A stretch of 64,000 nucleotides of DNA from JAGMXM01 sp964458325 (GCA_964458325.1 CAYWIM010000011.1:1-64000); one strand, 5' to 3'; shown: positions 52,090 through 61,222, numbered from the stretch's first letter. A program made the numbers and translations. The notes: generated by a model not told the origin, from the letters alone.

Positions 52090-52209
52090 ACGCTGGAACC
52101 GTCGTGTGGCTGAACAGTTACGAACCATTCTGGAATGGAGAACATCGGGTGGCAAGCGGGATCGCTGGAATCCTCCTCCCGAGTAACAGTCACTATTGGC
52201 GGACGGGGC

Positions 52210-53274
52210 TCACGACACGGCCTCGAAGAGCCGGACCATGAGGAATGCGAACAGGCCCGTCAGCGGGATCGTGAGAACCCATGCCCAGACCATGCGATGG
52301 ACAATGCCCCACTTGACGGCGCTGAGGCGTTTGGTGGCGCCGACCCCCATGATCGAGGCCGAGATGATGTGAGTGGTGGAGAGGGGGATCCCGAGGTGGC
52401 TGGCGACCTGGATGATGGCGGCGGCGGTGGTCTCGGCCGCGAAGCCGTGGATCGGCTGGAGTTTGACCATGCGATGGCCCAGGGTCTGGATGATGCGCCA
52501 GCCGCCAGCCGCGGTGCCGGCGGCCATCGTCAGGGCACACGCGACCTTGACCCATATCGGGACCGCGAATTGGTCGACCCGAAGAAATCCGAGCAGGTAG
52601 GGGAGATCGTTCAAGACGCCGCTCTGGCTGGCGGTGAAGAGCGTGAGCGTGATGATGCCCATGGTCTTTTGGGCGTCGTTCGATCCGTGGCTGAAGCCCA
52701 TGAACGAAGCGCTGACGAGCTGGAGCCGGCCGAACACAGTGTTGATCGAGCTCGGGCGCCAGTGGCGGAGCGCCAACAGCAGCAGCCCCATGATGATGAA
52801 TCCAACCAGGAGCCCGATGACCGGGGACGTGACCATGGGGAGGATTACCTTGGGCCAAAGCCCGGCCGCCTTGCCGGTCACCGGATTGCGGGTGATCCAA
52901 TGGATGACCGACCAGTCCAGCTTGGCCGTGGCCAGGGTGGCGCCGCACAGGCCGCCGATGAGGGCGTGGCTTGAACTCGAAGGCAGGCCCAGCCACCAGG
53001 TCAGCAGGTTCCACAGGCTGGCCGCCAGCAGGGCCGCCAGCAACGTCGAAAGCCGAACAAAGCCGGTGTCGACCAAGCCCTGGCCGATCGTGGTGGCAAC
53101 CGCCGTGCCGGCCAGGGCCCCGATCAGGTTGAACCCGGCCGCCATGAGCACCGCCTGGCGTGGCGACAGCACCTTGGTCGATACCACCGTGGCGATCGAG
53201 TTGGCGGTGTCATGAAAACCATTGATATACTCGAACACCAGCGCGACGACGAGGACCGTGAGGACCAGGAGCAT
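52210..53274 (-). CDS. Inorganic phosphate transporter, PiT family
   Basis: 354 residues with about 10 hydrophobic segments. The PiT signature occurs twice: FEYINGFHDTANSIATVVST near the N-terminus and GFSHGSNDAQKTMGIIT in the second half. Low-affinity H+ or Na+ coupled phosphate (often as metal-phosphate) importer of the inner membrane. It is 16 bp downstream of a DUF47 protein, the usual partner. Full length for a short-loop bacterial PiT. Confidence 0.93.
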   Translation of the reverse strand: MLLVLTVLVVALVFEYINGFHDTANSIATVVSTKVLSPRQAVLMAAGFNLIGALAGTAVATTIGQGLVDTGFVRLSTLLAALLAASLWNLLTWWLGLPSSSSHALIGGLCGATLATAKLDWSVIHWITRNPVTGKAAGLWPKVILPMVTSPVIGLLVGFIIMGLLLLALRHWRPSSINTVFGRLQLVSASFMGFSHGSNDAQKTMGIITLTLFTASQSGVLNDLPYLLGFLRVDQFAVPIWVKVACALTMAAGTAAGGWRIIQTLGHRMVKLQPIHGFAAETTAAAIIQVASHLGIPLSTTHIISASIMGVGATKRLSAVKWGIVHRMVWAWVLTIPLTGLFAFLMVRLFEAVS

Positions 53275-53290
53275 GCGGTGTCGGGGGATG

Positions 53291-53920
53291 TCACGAATAC
53301 TTCAGCACGATGTGGAACACGATGTTGCCGGCATCGCGGCAGCGGTCGATCACCTTCTCGAGCAGCTCGTAGAGGTTGCGGAGGATGATCACCCGGAGGG
53401 GGTCATGCTGGCCGCTGTAGAGGTCCCGGAGGAGGTCGATCATGAGCTTGTCGGCCTCGCCTTCGCAGTGCTGGAGCTGCTCGTTCAAGTCGCGGACCGC
53501 CTCGAGGCGCGGACGCTGCCGCAGCAGACCCACCATCCGCTCGAGGATGCCGGTGGCGGCCTCGAGCAGGCGGATCTGGTCGGCGAAATCGTTCGACTGC
53601 AGCTTTTCGCGGGCGACCAGCATCCGCTCGCTGAATTTCTCGATCGTTTTCGGAATCTTGTACAGCGCGGTCGAGAGGGATTCGATGTCCTCGCGTTCGA
53701 GCGGGGTGATGAACGTGTTGCAGAGGCGGGTCGTGATTTCCTCGGTGATCTCCTTCTCCCGGCGCCGTCGCTGGATGAGCTCATCGAGCGTTTGACGCTC
53801 GATGGGCGCGCGGAGGAGCTCGATCAATGCCTCGACGCTCTGGTGCGCCTGCTGCGCGCTGGCTTCGAGCAGGTCGAAAAAGCGCTCGTCCTTCCCCAAC
53901 AATCGTTGCAGCGAAAACAT
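53291..53920 (-). CDS. DUF47/PhoU-like protein partner of PiT transporter
   Basis: 209 residues, all-helical: FSLQRLLGKDERFFDLLEAS, RRRREKEITEEITTRLCNTF, and FITPLEREDIESLSTALYKI are hallmarks of the DUF47 (TIGR00153) family, with the E/DxxxD metal-site pattern of PhoU folds. It probably regulates the adjacent PiT transporter. ATG 53920 chosen; a much longer open frame upstream overlaps the oxidoreductase and is not coding. Confidence 0.9.
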   Translation of the reverse strand: MFSLQRLLGKDERFFDLLEASAQQAHQSVEALIELLRAPIERQTLDELIQRRRREKEITEEITTRLCNTFITPLEREDIESLSTALYKIPKTIEKFSERMLVAREKLQSNDFADQIRLLEAATGILERMVGLLRQRPRLEAVRDLNEQLQHCEGEADKLMIDLLRDLYSGQHDPLRVIILRNLYELLEKVIDRCRDAGNIVFHIVLKYS

Positions 53921-53967
53921 ATCGGCCGGATTTGTCACATAATCGCGGCGAGTTCGCAGCAACAAAT

Positions 53968-55293
53968 TCAGGCCAGCGGAGTCTGGCCCGGCGTGGGGAT
54001 GACCAGAGGCGGCAGGTCCATGAACTCCAGCCGCGCCGGCATCAGATCCAGCCGGGAATCGGTCATCGCCCAGTCCCAGCCCACATTCTGCCCGGTATAC
54101 GCGCTCATCCGCCCGATGATGGCGGTGAGCGAGCTCTCCGCGACGGCGAGCCCCTCGTTCAGCGCCTCTCCCCGCCGGATGCTCCGGATCAGATCGATAT
54201 GCTCCTGCAGGTACGGATTGGGCGACCGGGTGGACCGGAACGCTTGCGAGCCCTGGATCAAGCCGCTGCTGCCGTCGAGCTGCGCGAACCCGCGGGTCCC
54301 GACGATCCGCTCCGAGACGCGGTCGCTGCAGCCGGGGATTTGACGGCAGTAGCTGGCGACGCGGATCCCGCCGGGGTACTCGAACTCGATGGCGAAATGG
54401 TCCCAGATATCGCCGCCCTGGCGGACTTGGCGTCCGCCCTGGCCGGCCGCGGATACAGGATGCGCGCGCAGCGCCCAGTTGATGACGTCGATGTTGTGGA
54501 CATGCTGCTCGACGATATGGTCGCCGGACAGCCAGCAGTGGGGATACCAGGTGCGGCATTGCCATTCCATGTCGCTCATGCCCCGCGGCTTCGGCTCGGC
54601 GTAGAGCTTGCCAGCCGAGTTCCAGTAGCAGGCGGCGCTGACGATCTCGCCGATCGCGCCATCGTGGATGCGCTGGATGATTTCGATGTAGTGCTTCTGG
54701 TGGCGGCGCTGGGTGCCAGCGACCACCGACAGGCGCTTCTCGCGGGCTTGGCGGGCGGCCTCGATCACAATTCGCACGCCAGCCGGATCGACTGCGACGG
54801 GCTTCTCCATGAACACGTGCTTGCCAGCCCGGACCGCGGCCTCGAAATGGCGCGGCCGGAAGCCCGGGGGCGTCGCCAGGATGACCAGGTCCACCTCCGT
54901 TTCCAGCAGTTGCCGATAGGCGTCGAATCCCACGAACCTCCGCTCCGGAGGCACCTCGAGCTGGGGGGCAAACGTGCGGAACCTGTCGCGGTCGTATCGT
55001 CCTTCGGCCCCTCCGGCGAGCATCTGGTAGCTGGCCTCGAGGCGATCGCGGAACAGGTCGGCCATGGCCCACAGAACGATCGGTTGGTCGGGCGAGGCCC
55101 GAAGCACCTGGGTCACCGCCCCGGTTCCCCGGCCGCCGCATCCGATCAAGCCCACCCTCAGACGGCCCGCCCCGGCAGCGAACACACCCGTCGCAGCGGA
55201 CGAGAGAGCGGCTGCCGATGCAACGACGGCGCCCGATTGGCGCAGAAAAGCCCGCCGCGAAACCGGGCGGGTGATAGGGGATGAAGTGATCAT
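53968..55293 (-). CDS. Tat-exported Gfo/Idh/MocA family oxidoreductase
   Basis: 441 residues with a twin-arginine signal (VSRRAFLRQSGAVVASAAAL). The Rossmann loop GLIGCGGRG, TPPGFRPRHFEAAVRAGKHV and the catalytic MEKPVAVDPAG (EKP present) are intact. HCWLSGDHIVEQHVHNIDV matches the C-terminal substrate domain of exported members common in Planctomycetota/Verrucomicrobiota. Likely oxidises or isomerises a sugar in the periplasm. It lies 47 bp upstream of the DUF47-PiT pair on the same strand but is probably unrelated functionally. Unlike the paralogue at 18.3 kb it keeps the EKP lysine. Confidence 0.87.
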   Translation of the reverse strand: MITSSPITRPVSRRAFLRQSGAVVASAAALSSAATGVFAAGAGRLRVGLIGCGGRGTGAVTQVLRASPDQPIVLWAMADLFRDRLEASYQMLAGGAEGRYDRDRFRTFAPQLEVPPERRFVGFDAYRQLLETEVDLVILATPPGFRPRHFEAAVRAGKHVFMEKPVAVDPAGVRIVIEAARQAREKRLSVVAGTQRRHQKHYIEIIQRIHDGAIGEIVSAACYWNSAGKLYAEPKPRGMSDMEWQCRTWYPHCWLSGDHIVEQHVHNIDVINWALRAHPVSAAGQGGRQVRQGGDIWDHFAIEFEYPGGIRVASYCRQIPGCSDRVSERIVGTRGFAQLDGSSGLIQGSQAFRSTRSPNPYLQEHIDLIRSIRRGEALNEGLAVAESSLTAIIGRMSAYTGQNVGWDWAMTDSRLDLMPARLEFMDLPPLVIPTPGQTPLA

Positions 55294-55420
55294 AATCGAT
55301 TTTTGACCGTAACGGTTCCATATCCGGAGCGCCCGGTGCAAGCGGAATGTCCGGTCAAGGGTTTGAAAGACCGCTGCTGCGGACGAGGGTGAGCATATGG
55401 TGACAGGTTCCTTGTTGTGA

Positions 55421-55837
55421 CTTGCTTTCCATTTTGGATATCATGCGGCCCAGGCGACACCGATTCGTTGGACTCCATTCAACGGTCCTGGCCCGCTCGG
55501 CGCTGATGTCGCGGGTACATTCCGGGGCGGGTCATACACGGAGTTGATTACGTCCAAGAACATAAGATTGTATCGAGTTTTCGGCGGAAAAGCTGCTCAG
55601 CTTGGCCGCTATTGGACTCGAAAACTCCCTGCAGGCCCGCTGCAATCCAGGATTGATGGCGCAATCGATCCGGCCTGGGGAAACACAGCGAACAAGGTGG
55701 TGACAATCCAAGTCCCTGCTGGAACGCGGATCTTCGAGGGCTATGCTGCCCCGCAAGGCGGCCTCCTTGGCGGCGGCAGCCAGGTCTACATCCCGAAAGT
55801 GGATCCTCAGTGGATCCTCAACCCATACAACCCTTAG
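55421..55837 (+). pseudogene. Detached C-terminal toxin module of a polymorphic/RHS-type toxin
   Basis: The frame is open from just after a TGA (55418-55420) but contains no start codon until TTG 55544. It encodes PFNGPGPLGADVAGTFRGGS, then LYRVFGGKAAQLGRYWTR, AWGNTANKVVTIQVPAGTRI, and APQGGLLGGGSQVYIP with VDPQWI. I recognise this as a module often found at the end of RHS or other polymorphic toxins. The LYR motif resembles the Arg of ADP-ribosyltransferase folds, but that is inference. No delivery domain is attached. The next gene follows after 5 bp and is a probable immunity gene. Confidence 0.6.
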
Positions 55838-55842
55838 CTTCC

Positions 55843-56172
55843 ATGCGTTTGCCCGAGATCATCCAGCGTTGGTTCGACGAAGAGACCGGAGGGAGCCTTG
55901 TGTTGCCGGACGGTTGGTTTGGGCGTCCACACGACAACCAGCACGCCCTGACATCGGTCATCGAATCCGGCAATGTTCTCACGGTTGTGCTGGACCATCA
56001 ATTGATCCTTCGTTTCGAGGGCCTGCAATCGGTTGAGTCGCGGCAGCACGAGCTGGTTTTCGGCCCCTTCGAAAAGCTCCGTTTCGACTGGGCGAGCTTC
56101 GGCTGCGGCGGGCAGCTTGAAACGAAGGAATACTCGGCCGGCGTGGCGAAGATCGTGAGCGCGATCGGATGA
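55843..56172 (+). CDS. Putative immunity protein for the adjacent toxin module
   Basis: 109 residues, small, soluble, acidic, no signal peptide (MRLPEIIQRWFDEETGGSLV; LPDGWFGRPHDNQ; LVFGPFEKLRFDWASFGCGG). No family recognised with certainty. Position 5 bp after a toxin C-terminal module, size and composition fit an immunity protein that neutralises that toxin; this is inference from context. It appears intact, unlike the toxin piece. Confidence 0.55.
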   Translation: MRLPEIIQRWFDEETGGSLVLPDGWFGRPHDNQHALTSVIESGNVLTVVLDHQLILRFEGLQSVESRQHELVFGPFEKLRFDWASFGCGGQLETKEYSAGVAKIVSAIG

Positions 56173-56353
56173 TCAGAGCCAAAGAATCCCTGCAAAGTCT
56201 CTGATTCCCTTTTCGTCCGATCTGTGTCGAGGGGTCTGCGCAACCATTGCTGCCTGTTTTGGCGAGAGCGCTGTCGGGCCTAATGCGAGGGGCCTGCCGT
56301 GCGGTGCCCACGGAGTGGCCGCCCTAACTTTCGGCTTTCGGCTTGCAGGGTAG

Positions 56354-56375
56354 GGCGCGCGCTCCGCCGCGCGCC
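56354..56375. repeat. Perfect GC hairpin upstream of DUF5107 gene
   Basis: GGCGCGCG/CGCGCGCC (8-bp perfect stem, 6-nt loop CTCCGC) in the 245-bp gap before the ATG at 56418. Similar GC-rich hairpins recur in other gaps. Could be REP-like or affect the mRNA leader. Confidence 0.5.
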
Positions 56376-56417
56376 GGGGCTTGTCGGGAATCGCGCGAGG
56401 TGGTTGACTGGGCGCCA

Positions 56418-59400
56418 ATGAACACGAGAGGACGATGTCCGTGGATTCGGTTTGGACTTCAGGGCGGGATCGCTCTTTGGCTAGGCATGGCCATGGGCGT
56501 CGCGGGAGTCTGGGGATCGGCCGTCAAGGCATGGGAGGAGGATGTGGTGATCCCCACCTATCGGGCCGGCGAGCCCGAGAAGAACCCGATGTTCTTTTTC
56601 GGACGAGCGTCGCAAGGGGCTGAGGGCAGGGTATACCCATACCCACTCTACGACACATTGACGGGCGAGAAGGCGGATCAGCAGTATCGAATCGTTTGGC
56701 TGGAGAACGAATATCTCCGGATCGGTCTGCTCCCCGAGATCGGGGGACGCATCTTTGAAGGAGTCGACAAGAGCAACGGATACCACTTCTTCTATCGGCA
56801 GCACGTGATCAAGCCGGCGCTGATCGGGCTGATTGGGGCCTGGATCTCGGGCGGCGTCGAGTGGAACATCCCGCATCACCACCGGGCGACCACGTTCATC
56901 CCGGTGCAACATCGAATCGAAACCCATGCCGACGGGAGCCGGACGGTCTGGGTGGGCGAGCTCGAGCTGCGGCATCGGATGCGCTGGGCGGTGGGGTATA
57001 CGCTGCGGCCTGGCCGATCGTATCTCGAGGCATCGCTGCGGATTGTGAATCGCACGCCTGTGGTCAACACGATGCTCTGCTTTGCCAACGTGGCGGTCCA
57101 TGCGACCGAGGATTATCAGGTCATTTTCCCGCCCAGCACCCAATACGTCACCCACCATCACAAGCGCGAGTTCACTACATGGCCGATCGCGACCACGCGG
57201 TACGGCGGAGCGGATTTCACGGCGGGGGTGGACGTGAGCTGGTACCGGAATCACATCGCGGCCAACTCGATGTTCGCGTGGAATTACGACAGCGATTTCA
57301 TGGCCGGATACGATCATGGAAAGCGAGCGGGATTGCTCAGCGTGGCCGACCACCATGTGGTGCCGGGCAAGAAGCTGTGGACGTGGGGCAACGGCCCTCG
57401 AGGCCGGATGTGGGACAAGATTCTGACCGATGAAGACGGGCCGTATATCGAGCTGATGGTGGGGGCGTATTCGGATAACCAGCCGGACTATAGCTGGCTG
57501 CAGCCCTACGAGGCGAAATCGTTCTCGATCTATTGGTACCCGTTCCGCGAGATCGGCGGAGTGAAGAACGCCAACCTTGATGGCGCGGTCGAGCTCGAGG
57601 TGCTTCCGGATCGGAAGGTGCGGGTGGGATTTCACGCGACGGCGGCCTATGCGGCCGCCACGGCGCGGCTCGAGGCTCGAGGCAAGGCGATCTTCGAGGA
57701 AATCGTCGCGATCGATCCCGGCCGGCCTTGCGTTCGGACCCTCTCGATGCCCGAAGGTGTGGCGGAGAAGGATTTGCGGGCATCGTTGTCGGCGGGCGGA
57801 CGCGAGCTGGTGGCGTATGCGCCGGTCGATCGCAAGCTGGAACCGAAACCCAAACCGGTCGAGGCGCCGCAGCCGCCGAAGGATATCGCGACCGTCGAGG
57901 AGCTTTATCTGGCGGGCTTGCGGATCGAGCAGTTCCATCATGCGACACTCGAGCCCGAGCCCTATTGGGACGAGGCCCTCCGGCGCGATGCCGGGGACAT
58001 CCGCGTCAACACCGCGATGGGAATCCGCTTGCTGAAGAAGGCGCGCTATGCGGCGGCGGAACAGCATTTGCGGAAGGCGCTCGAGCGGCTGACGGCGCAA
58101 TACACCGCGCCCAAGGATGGCGAGCCAATGTATTATCTCGGGCTGGCGCTCGAGGCCCAAGGCAAGATCGACGAGGCGTTCGCGTCGTTTTACAGGGCGA
58201 CCTGGAGCGCCGCCTGGCGGGGGGCGGCGTATTTCGAGCTGGCAGAGATCGACTGTCGGCGGGGCGATCTCGCGGCGGCTGCCGAGCATGTGGAGCGATC
58301 GCTCGAGTCGAATGCGCTCAACCTGCGGGCCTGGAATCTCCTGGCATCGATCCGGCGGCATCAGGGCCGGGTGGCCGAGGCCATCGAGATCCTCGATACG
58401 AAGGCGCGAGCGATCGATCCGCTCGATGTGCGATCGATGGCGGAGCGATGGCTGGCGACCGGCGCGGTCGAGGAGGCGCGGTCTCTGGTCGCGACGCTGC
58501 GGGCGCATCCGGCCACCATCGACGAGACCGCTGCCGAATATCTCGACGCCGGCCTGTGGGAAGACGGATCGAAAGTGTTGCGGCAATGGGCGGCGGCCGC
58601 CCTCGATAGGGAAAAGACGTCTCCAATGCCCTATTATTACATGGCCTATTTTGCGGGAAAGCTGGGCCGGGACTCGGAGGCGCGCGAGTATTTGCGGATC
58701 GCGGCTTCGATGCCGTCGGATTACGTGTTCCCGTTCCAGGCTGAGGCCATCCCGGTGCTGCGCGGCGCCATCGAGCGGAATCCGGACGATGCGCGGGCCC
58801 ATTATTATCTGGGCAACCTGCTGTTCGACTGGCAGCCGGACGAGGCGGTGGCCCTGTGGGAACGATCCGTGGCGCTGGATCCGGCCTTTCCAATCGTGGA
58901 TCGGAACCTGGCGATCGCCTATTCGCATCAGGCGAAGGGGAACGCGCTCGACAAGGCGATTGCGAGCCTCGAGCGGGCGGTGGCCTTGCCGCGGCCCTAT
59001 GCGCGGCACTTTTTCGAACTCGACCAGCTTTACGAGGCGGCGGGCACGCGGCCGGAAAAGCGGCTCGAACGGCTCGAACGGCATGCCGATGTCGTCGCGC
59101 TTCGAGACGATGCCCAGGCGCGCGCGATCGCGCTCAAGGTCGCCCTGGGCAAACATGACGAGGCGATTGCCATGATGACCGGCCGAGCGTTCGAGGTGTG
59201 GGAAGGCGATTCGCTGAGCGTGGCCGAGCATTGGACGGATGCGCACCTGTTGCGGGGGCAGCAACAGCTGGCAGCCGGACGGCGCATCGAGGCGCTGGCG
59301 GATTTCGAGGCGGCGGATCGGATCCCGGACAACCTGCCATCCGAGCGCCGAGGCCAAGGGGGCCGGAGCGCCGAATCGGCCTACTGGATCGGTCGGGCCC

Positions 59401-59777
59401 AGGAAGCCCTGGGCGAGATCGATGCGGCGAAGAAGAGCTGGCAGGAAGCCGTCTCGGTCGAGCGCGGGGGCGATCGCTCGCAATATTATCAGGCCCGGGC
59501 TTTCGAGAAGCTTGGCCAGGCTGAAAAGGCAAAAGGCATCTACCAACGGCTTATCGAGGGCGGGAATCGAAGGCTGGCGGAGGGCGGCTCGATCGATTTC
59601 TTCGCCTCGTTTGGCGAGCAGCAGTCCCAGCGCGCGCGCCTGGCATCGGCGCATTACGCGGCTGGTCTCGGGCACCAAGGATTGCGCCAGACCGACAAGG
59701 CGCGCCTCGAGTTCGAGAAAGCACTCGAGATCAGCCCCGATCATTTGGGCGCTCGGACGGCGATGCGGAGCCTTTGA
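56418..59777 (+). CDS. Exported DUF5107 and TPR-repeat protein
   Basis: 1,119 residues from ATG 56418. N-terminal hydrophobic export segment (LWLGMAMGVAGVWGSAVKAW). DUF5107 domain about 35-430: PLYDTLTGEKADQQY, LLPEIGGRIFEGVDKSNGYH, GGVEWNIPHHHRATTF, and WGNGPRGRMWDKILTDEDGP. From about 510 to the end at least ten TPR-like helical hairpins (AMGIRLLKKARYAAAEQHLR; ARAHYYLGNLLFDWQPDEAV). DUF5107 proteins are linked to glycan breakdown, but the reaction is unproven. The TPR array suggests a scaffold. Intact. Confidence 0.8.
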   Translation: MNTRGRCPWIRFGLQGGIALWLGMAMGVAGVWGSAVKAWEEDVVIPTYRAGEPEKNPMFFFGRASQGAEGRVYPYPLYDTLTGEKADQQYRIVWLENEYLRIGLLPEIGGRIFEGVDKSNGYHFFYRQHVIKPALIGLIGAWISGGVEWNIPHHHRATTFIPVQHRIETHADGSRTVWVGELELRHRMRWAVGYTLRPGRSYLEASLRIVNRTPVVNTMLCFANVAVHATEDYQVIFPPSTQYVTHHHKREFTTWPIATTRYGGADFTAGVDVSWYRNHIAANSMFAWNYDSDFMAGYDHGKRAGLLSVADHHVVPGKKLWTWGNGPRGRMWDKILTDEDGPYIELMVGAYSDNQPDYSWLQPYEAKSFSIYWYPFREIGGVKNANLDGAVELEVLPDRKVRVGFHATAAYAAATARLEARGKAIFEEIVAIDPGRPCVRTLSMPEGVAEKDLRASLSAGGRELVAYAPVDRKLEPKPKPVEAPQPPKDIATVEELYLAGLRIEQFHHATLEPEPYWDEALRRDAGDIRVNTAMGIRLLKKARYAAAEQHLRKALERLTAQYTAPKDGEPMYYLGLALEAQGKIDEAFASFYRATWSAAWRGAAYFELAEIDCRRGDLAAAAEHVERSLESNALNLRAWNLLASIRRHQGRVAEAIEILDTKARAIDPLDVRSMAERWLATGAVEEARSLVATLRAHPATIDETAAEYLDAGLWEDGSKVLRQWAAAALDREKTSPMPYYYMAYFAGKLGRDSEAREYLRIAASMPSDYVFPFQAEAIPVLRGAIERNPDDARAHYYLGNLLFDWQPDEAVALWERSVALDPAFPIVDRNLAIAYSHQAKGNALDKAIASLERAVALPRPYARHFFELDQLYEAAGTRPEKRLERLERHADVVALRDDAQARAIALKVALGKHDEAIAMMTGRAFEVWEGDSLSVAEHWTDAHLLRGQQQLAAGRRIEALADFEAADRIPDNLPSERRGQGGRSAESAYWIGRAQEALGEIDAAKKSWQEAVSVERGGDRSQYYQARAFEKLGQAEKAKGIYQRLIEGGNRRLAEGGSIDFFASFGEQQSQRARLASAHYAAGLGHQGLRQTDKARLEFEKALEISPDHLGARTAMRSL

Positions 59778-60298
59778 AGCGGCAGGCTGGGTCCGATGTA
59801 AATTACGATCTGCTTCAGTTCAAGATCGCGTCCCTGCCGGGCCTTGGTGTGCTTTTCCAGTGCGAGGATGGCCGCCGCGGCGCCGGGATTTCCGAACCGA
59901 ATACCATAGTGACCGATTCGGAGCATCGGGTGATCTTCTTTCCGGCCGTCAATGGCTATGGCAGCCCGTATGCGAGTTTTGGCCGGATCGCCAGCGATGG
60001 GCAATTGGAATCACGCCCTGCTGTGGTCACGGTCACGATCTTGCCTCCGGTCGCGCCCACGATCACGAGCTGCGGGATAAACACGAACGGAACGTTTCAG
60101 TTGATCTTCCAGGGCGGTACAAACACGACCTATTGTGTCTGGGCTTCGCCGGACCTCGAAACCTGGGAGTATTTTGGTCCAGCCGCGGCGACTGCCCCCG
60201 GGGAGTTCGTTTTCCTCGATAATTCCGGGGCAGGCATGTCGGAACGATTCTATCGCCTCAGCACGGAGTGTGTTTCAGGAGCCCTGTCGGCGCCTTGA
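59774..60298 (+). pseudogene. C-terminal fragment of an exported protein with RFYR terminal module
   Basis: 174 codons with only a TTG possible start overlapping the DUF5107 stop. SEPNTIVTDSEHRVIFFPAV then NGYGSPYASFGRIASDGQLE resembles a cadherin-like repeat from the end of a long secreted protein. The final part (TFQLIFQGGTNTTYCVWASP, then SERFYRLST) is the same terminal module as in two other proteins here. No signal peptide or N-terminal part. Best read as the 3' end of a lost gene joined to the DUF5107 stop by deletion. Confidence 0.55.
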
Positions 60299-60318
60299 CA
60301 CGTGGCCGGCTAAGGAAA

Positions 60319-60336
60319 GCGCAAGAGGGCTTGCGC
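60319..60336. repeat. REP-like hairpin
   Basis: GCGCAAG-AGGG-CTTGCGC is a perfect 7-bp stem in the gap between the protein fragment and the RHH/DUF433 gene. It belongs with the other GC-rich intergenic hairpins. Confidence 0.4.
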
Positions 60337-60443
60337 ACTCCACGAGGCTGACGCCCAATTCGGACGCGCCTTGGCCGTGCGCGCAGCGTCTTGATCCCCA
60401 AAGGCTTGACGGACCATGGATCGACCTGCAATGTGTGCATTGT

Positions 60444-60857
60444 ATGGCAACCACGCCCCTTTCATTGCGCATCGATAAGGATGTGAAGCTCGATCTGGAA
60501 CGGATCGCACGGCGGTTTGGGACCAGCCCAGCCACGCTGGGCGCCGATTTCGTAGCCCAGGGCGTTCGGACGACCCAGCATCCTGGGATCGAATTTCGGC
60601 AGACGCCCGCGGGGCGGATGGCCTATTTGCGCGGCGTTCGCCTGCCTGTTTGGCTGGCCGTCGAAACGGTGCATGACTGTCGCGGCGATTCCGCAAAGGC
60701 CGCCAAGCTGCTCCGCCTGCCGATGCTGCTGCTCCAGGCAGCGCTCGCATACACGAGATCTTTTCCAGACGAAATCGCGGCGGATCGCGAGGCTGGCCAT
60801 CGTCCGCTCGAGGAGCTTGAAACGCTGGCGCCGAACCACTCTTTCCTGCGCGTGTGA
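60444..60857 (+). CDS. RHH/DUF433-like antitoxin
   Basis: 137 residues. The N-terminus SLRIDKDVKLDLERIARRFG resembles ribbon-helix-helix DNA-binding proteins. The C-terminal half (MAYLRGVRLPVWLAVETVHD, then LRLPMLLLQAALAYTRSFPD) matches the DUF433 fold, usually an antitoxin. The stop overlaps the GTG start of a DUF5615-like gene as GTGA, the standard order for this toxin-antitoxin class. Start ATG 60444 gives a compact RHH; upstream in-frame sequence is not coding. Confidence 0.7.
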   Translation: MATTPLSLRIDKDVKLDLERIARRFGTSPATLGADFVAQGVRTTQHPGIEFRQTPAGRMAYLRGVRLPVWLAVETVHDCRGDSAKAAKLLRLPMLLLQAALAYTRSFPDEIAADREAGHRPLEELETLAPNHSFLRV

Positions 60858-61222
60858 AGGCCCGGTTGCTGTTGGATTCGCACGTGCCAGCCGATGTCGC
60901 TGACGCTCTGCGCGGCTTGTGTCCGGATGTGAATGTCGAGCATGTGTCGGTGTGGCAGCATGGCGCCTATATCAACGCGACGGACGACGTCCTGCTCGAG
61001 GCATGCTGGCAGGACGGCCGGGCGCTGGTGTCCAAAGATCGCGCCACGCTGCCGGGATGGATGGCGTTGCGTGTCGCCAGCGGCCAGGAGCACGCTGGGG
61101 TGCTGTTCTACGATCTGGAGCGGTTCAAAGCGCATCAGATTGGATCTCTGGCGAGAGCCATCGCCTGGGCCCTGAAACGGACCAAGGGCAAGCTCGCCAA
61201 CCGCTGGATCACGCTCCGGTGA
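60854..61222 (+). CDS. DUF5615 (PIN-like) putative toxin
   Basis: 122 residues starting with GTG 60854. ARLLLDSHVPADVADALRGL begins like DUF5615/Mut7-C PIN-like proteins (catalytic-type Asp in LLLDSHVP). GRALVSKDRATLPGWMALRV supplies the second acidic cluster, and GVLFYDLERF follows. Such proteins pair with DUF433 antitoxins and are predicted RNases. Coupled by a 4-bp overlap to the antitoxin. Confidence 0.68.
   Translation: MKARLLLDSHVPADVADALRGLCPDVNVEHVSVWQHGAYINATDDVLLEACWQDGRALVSKDRATLPGWMALRVASGQEHAGVLFYDLERFKAHQIGSLARAIAWALKRTKGKLANRWITLR

Noticed and set aside
53921..55321. N-terminal extension of the DUF47 frame through the neighbouring oxidoreductase gene
   Set aside because: The extension is Arg/Gly/Pro-rich noise opposite in frame to an evident Tat-exported oxidoreductase; DUF47 proteins start near 53920.
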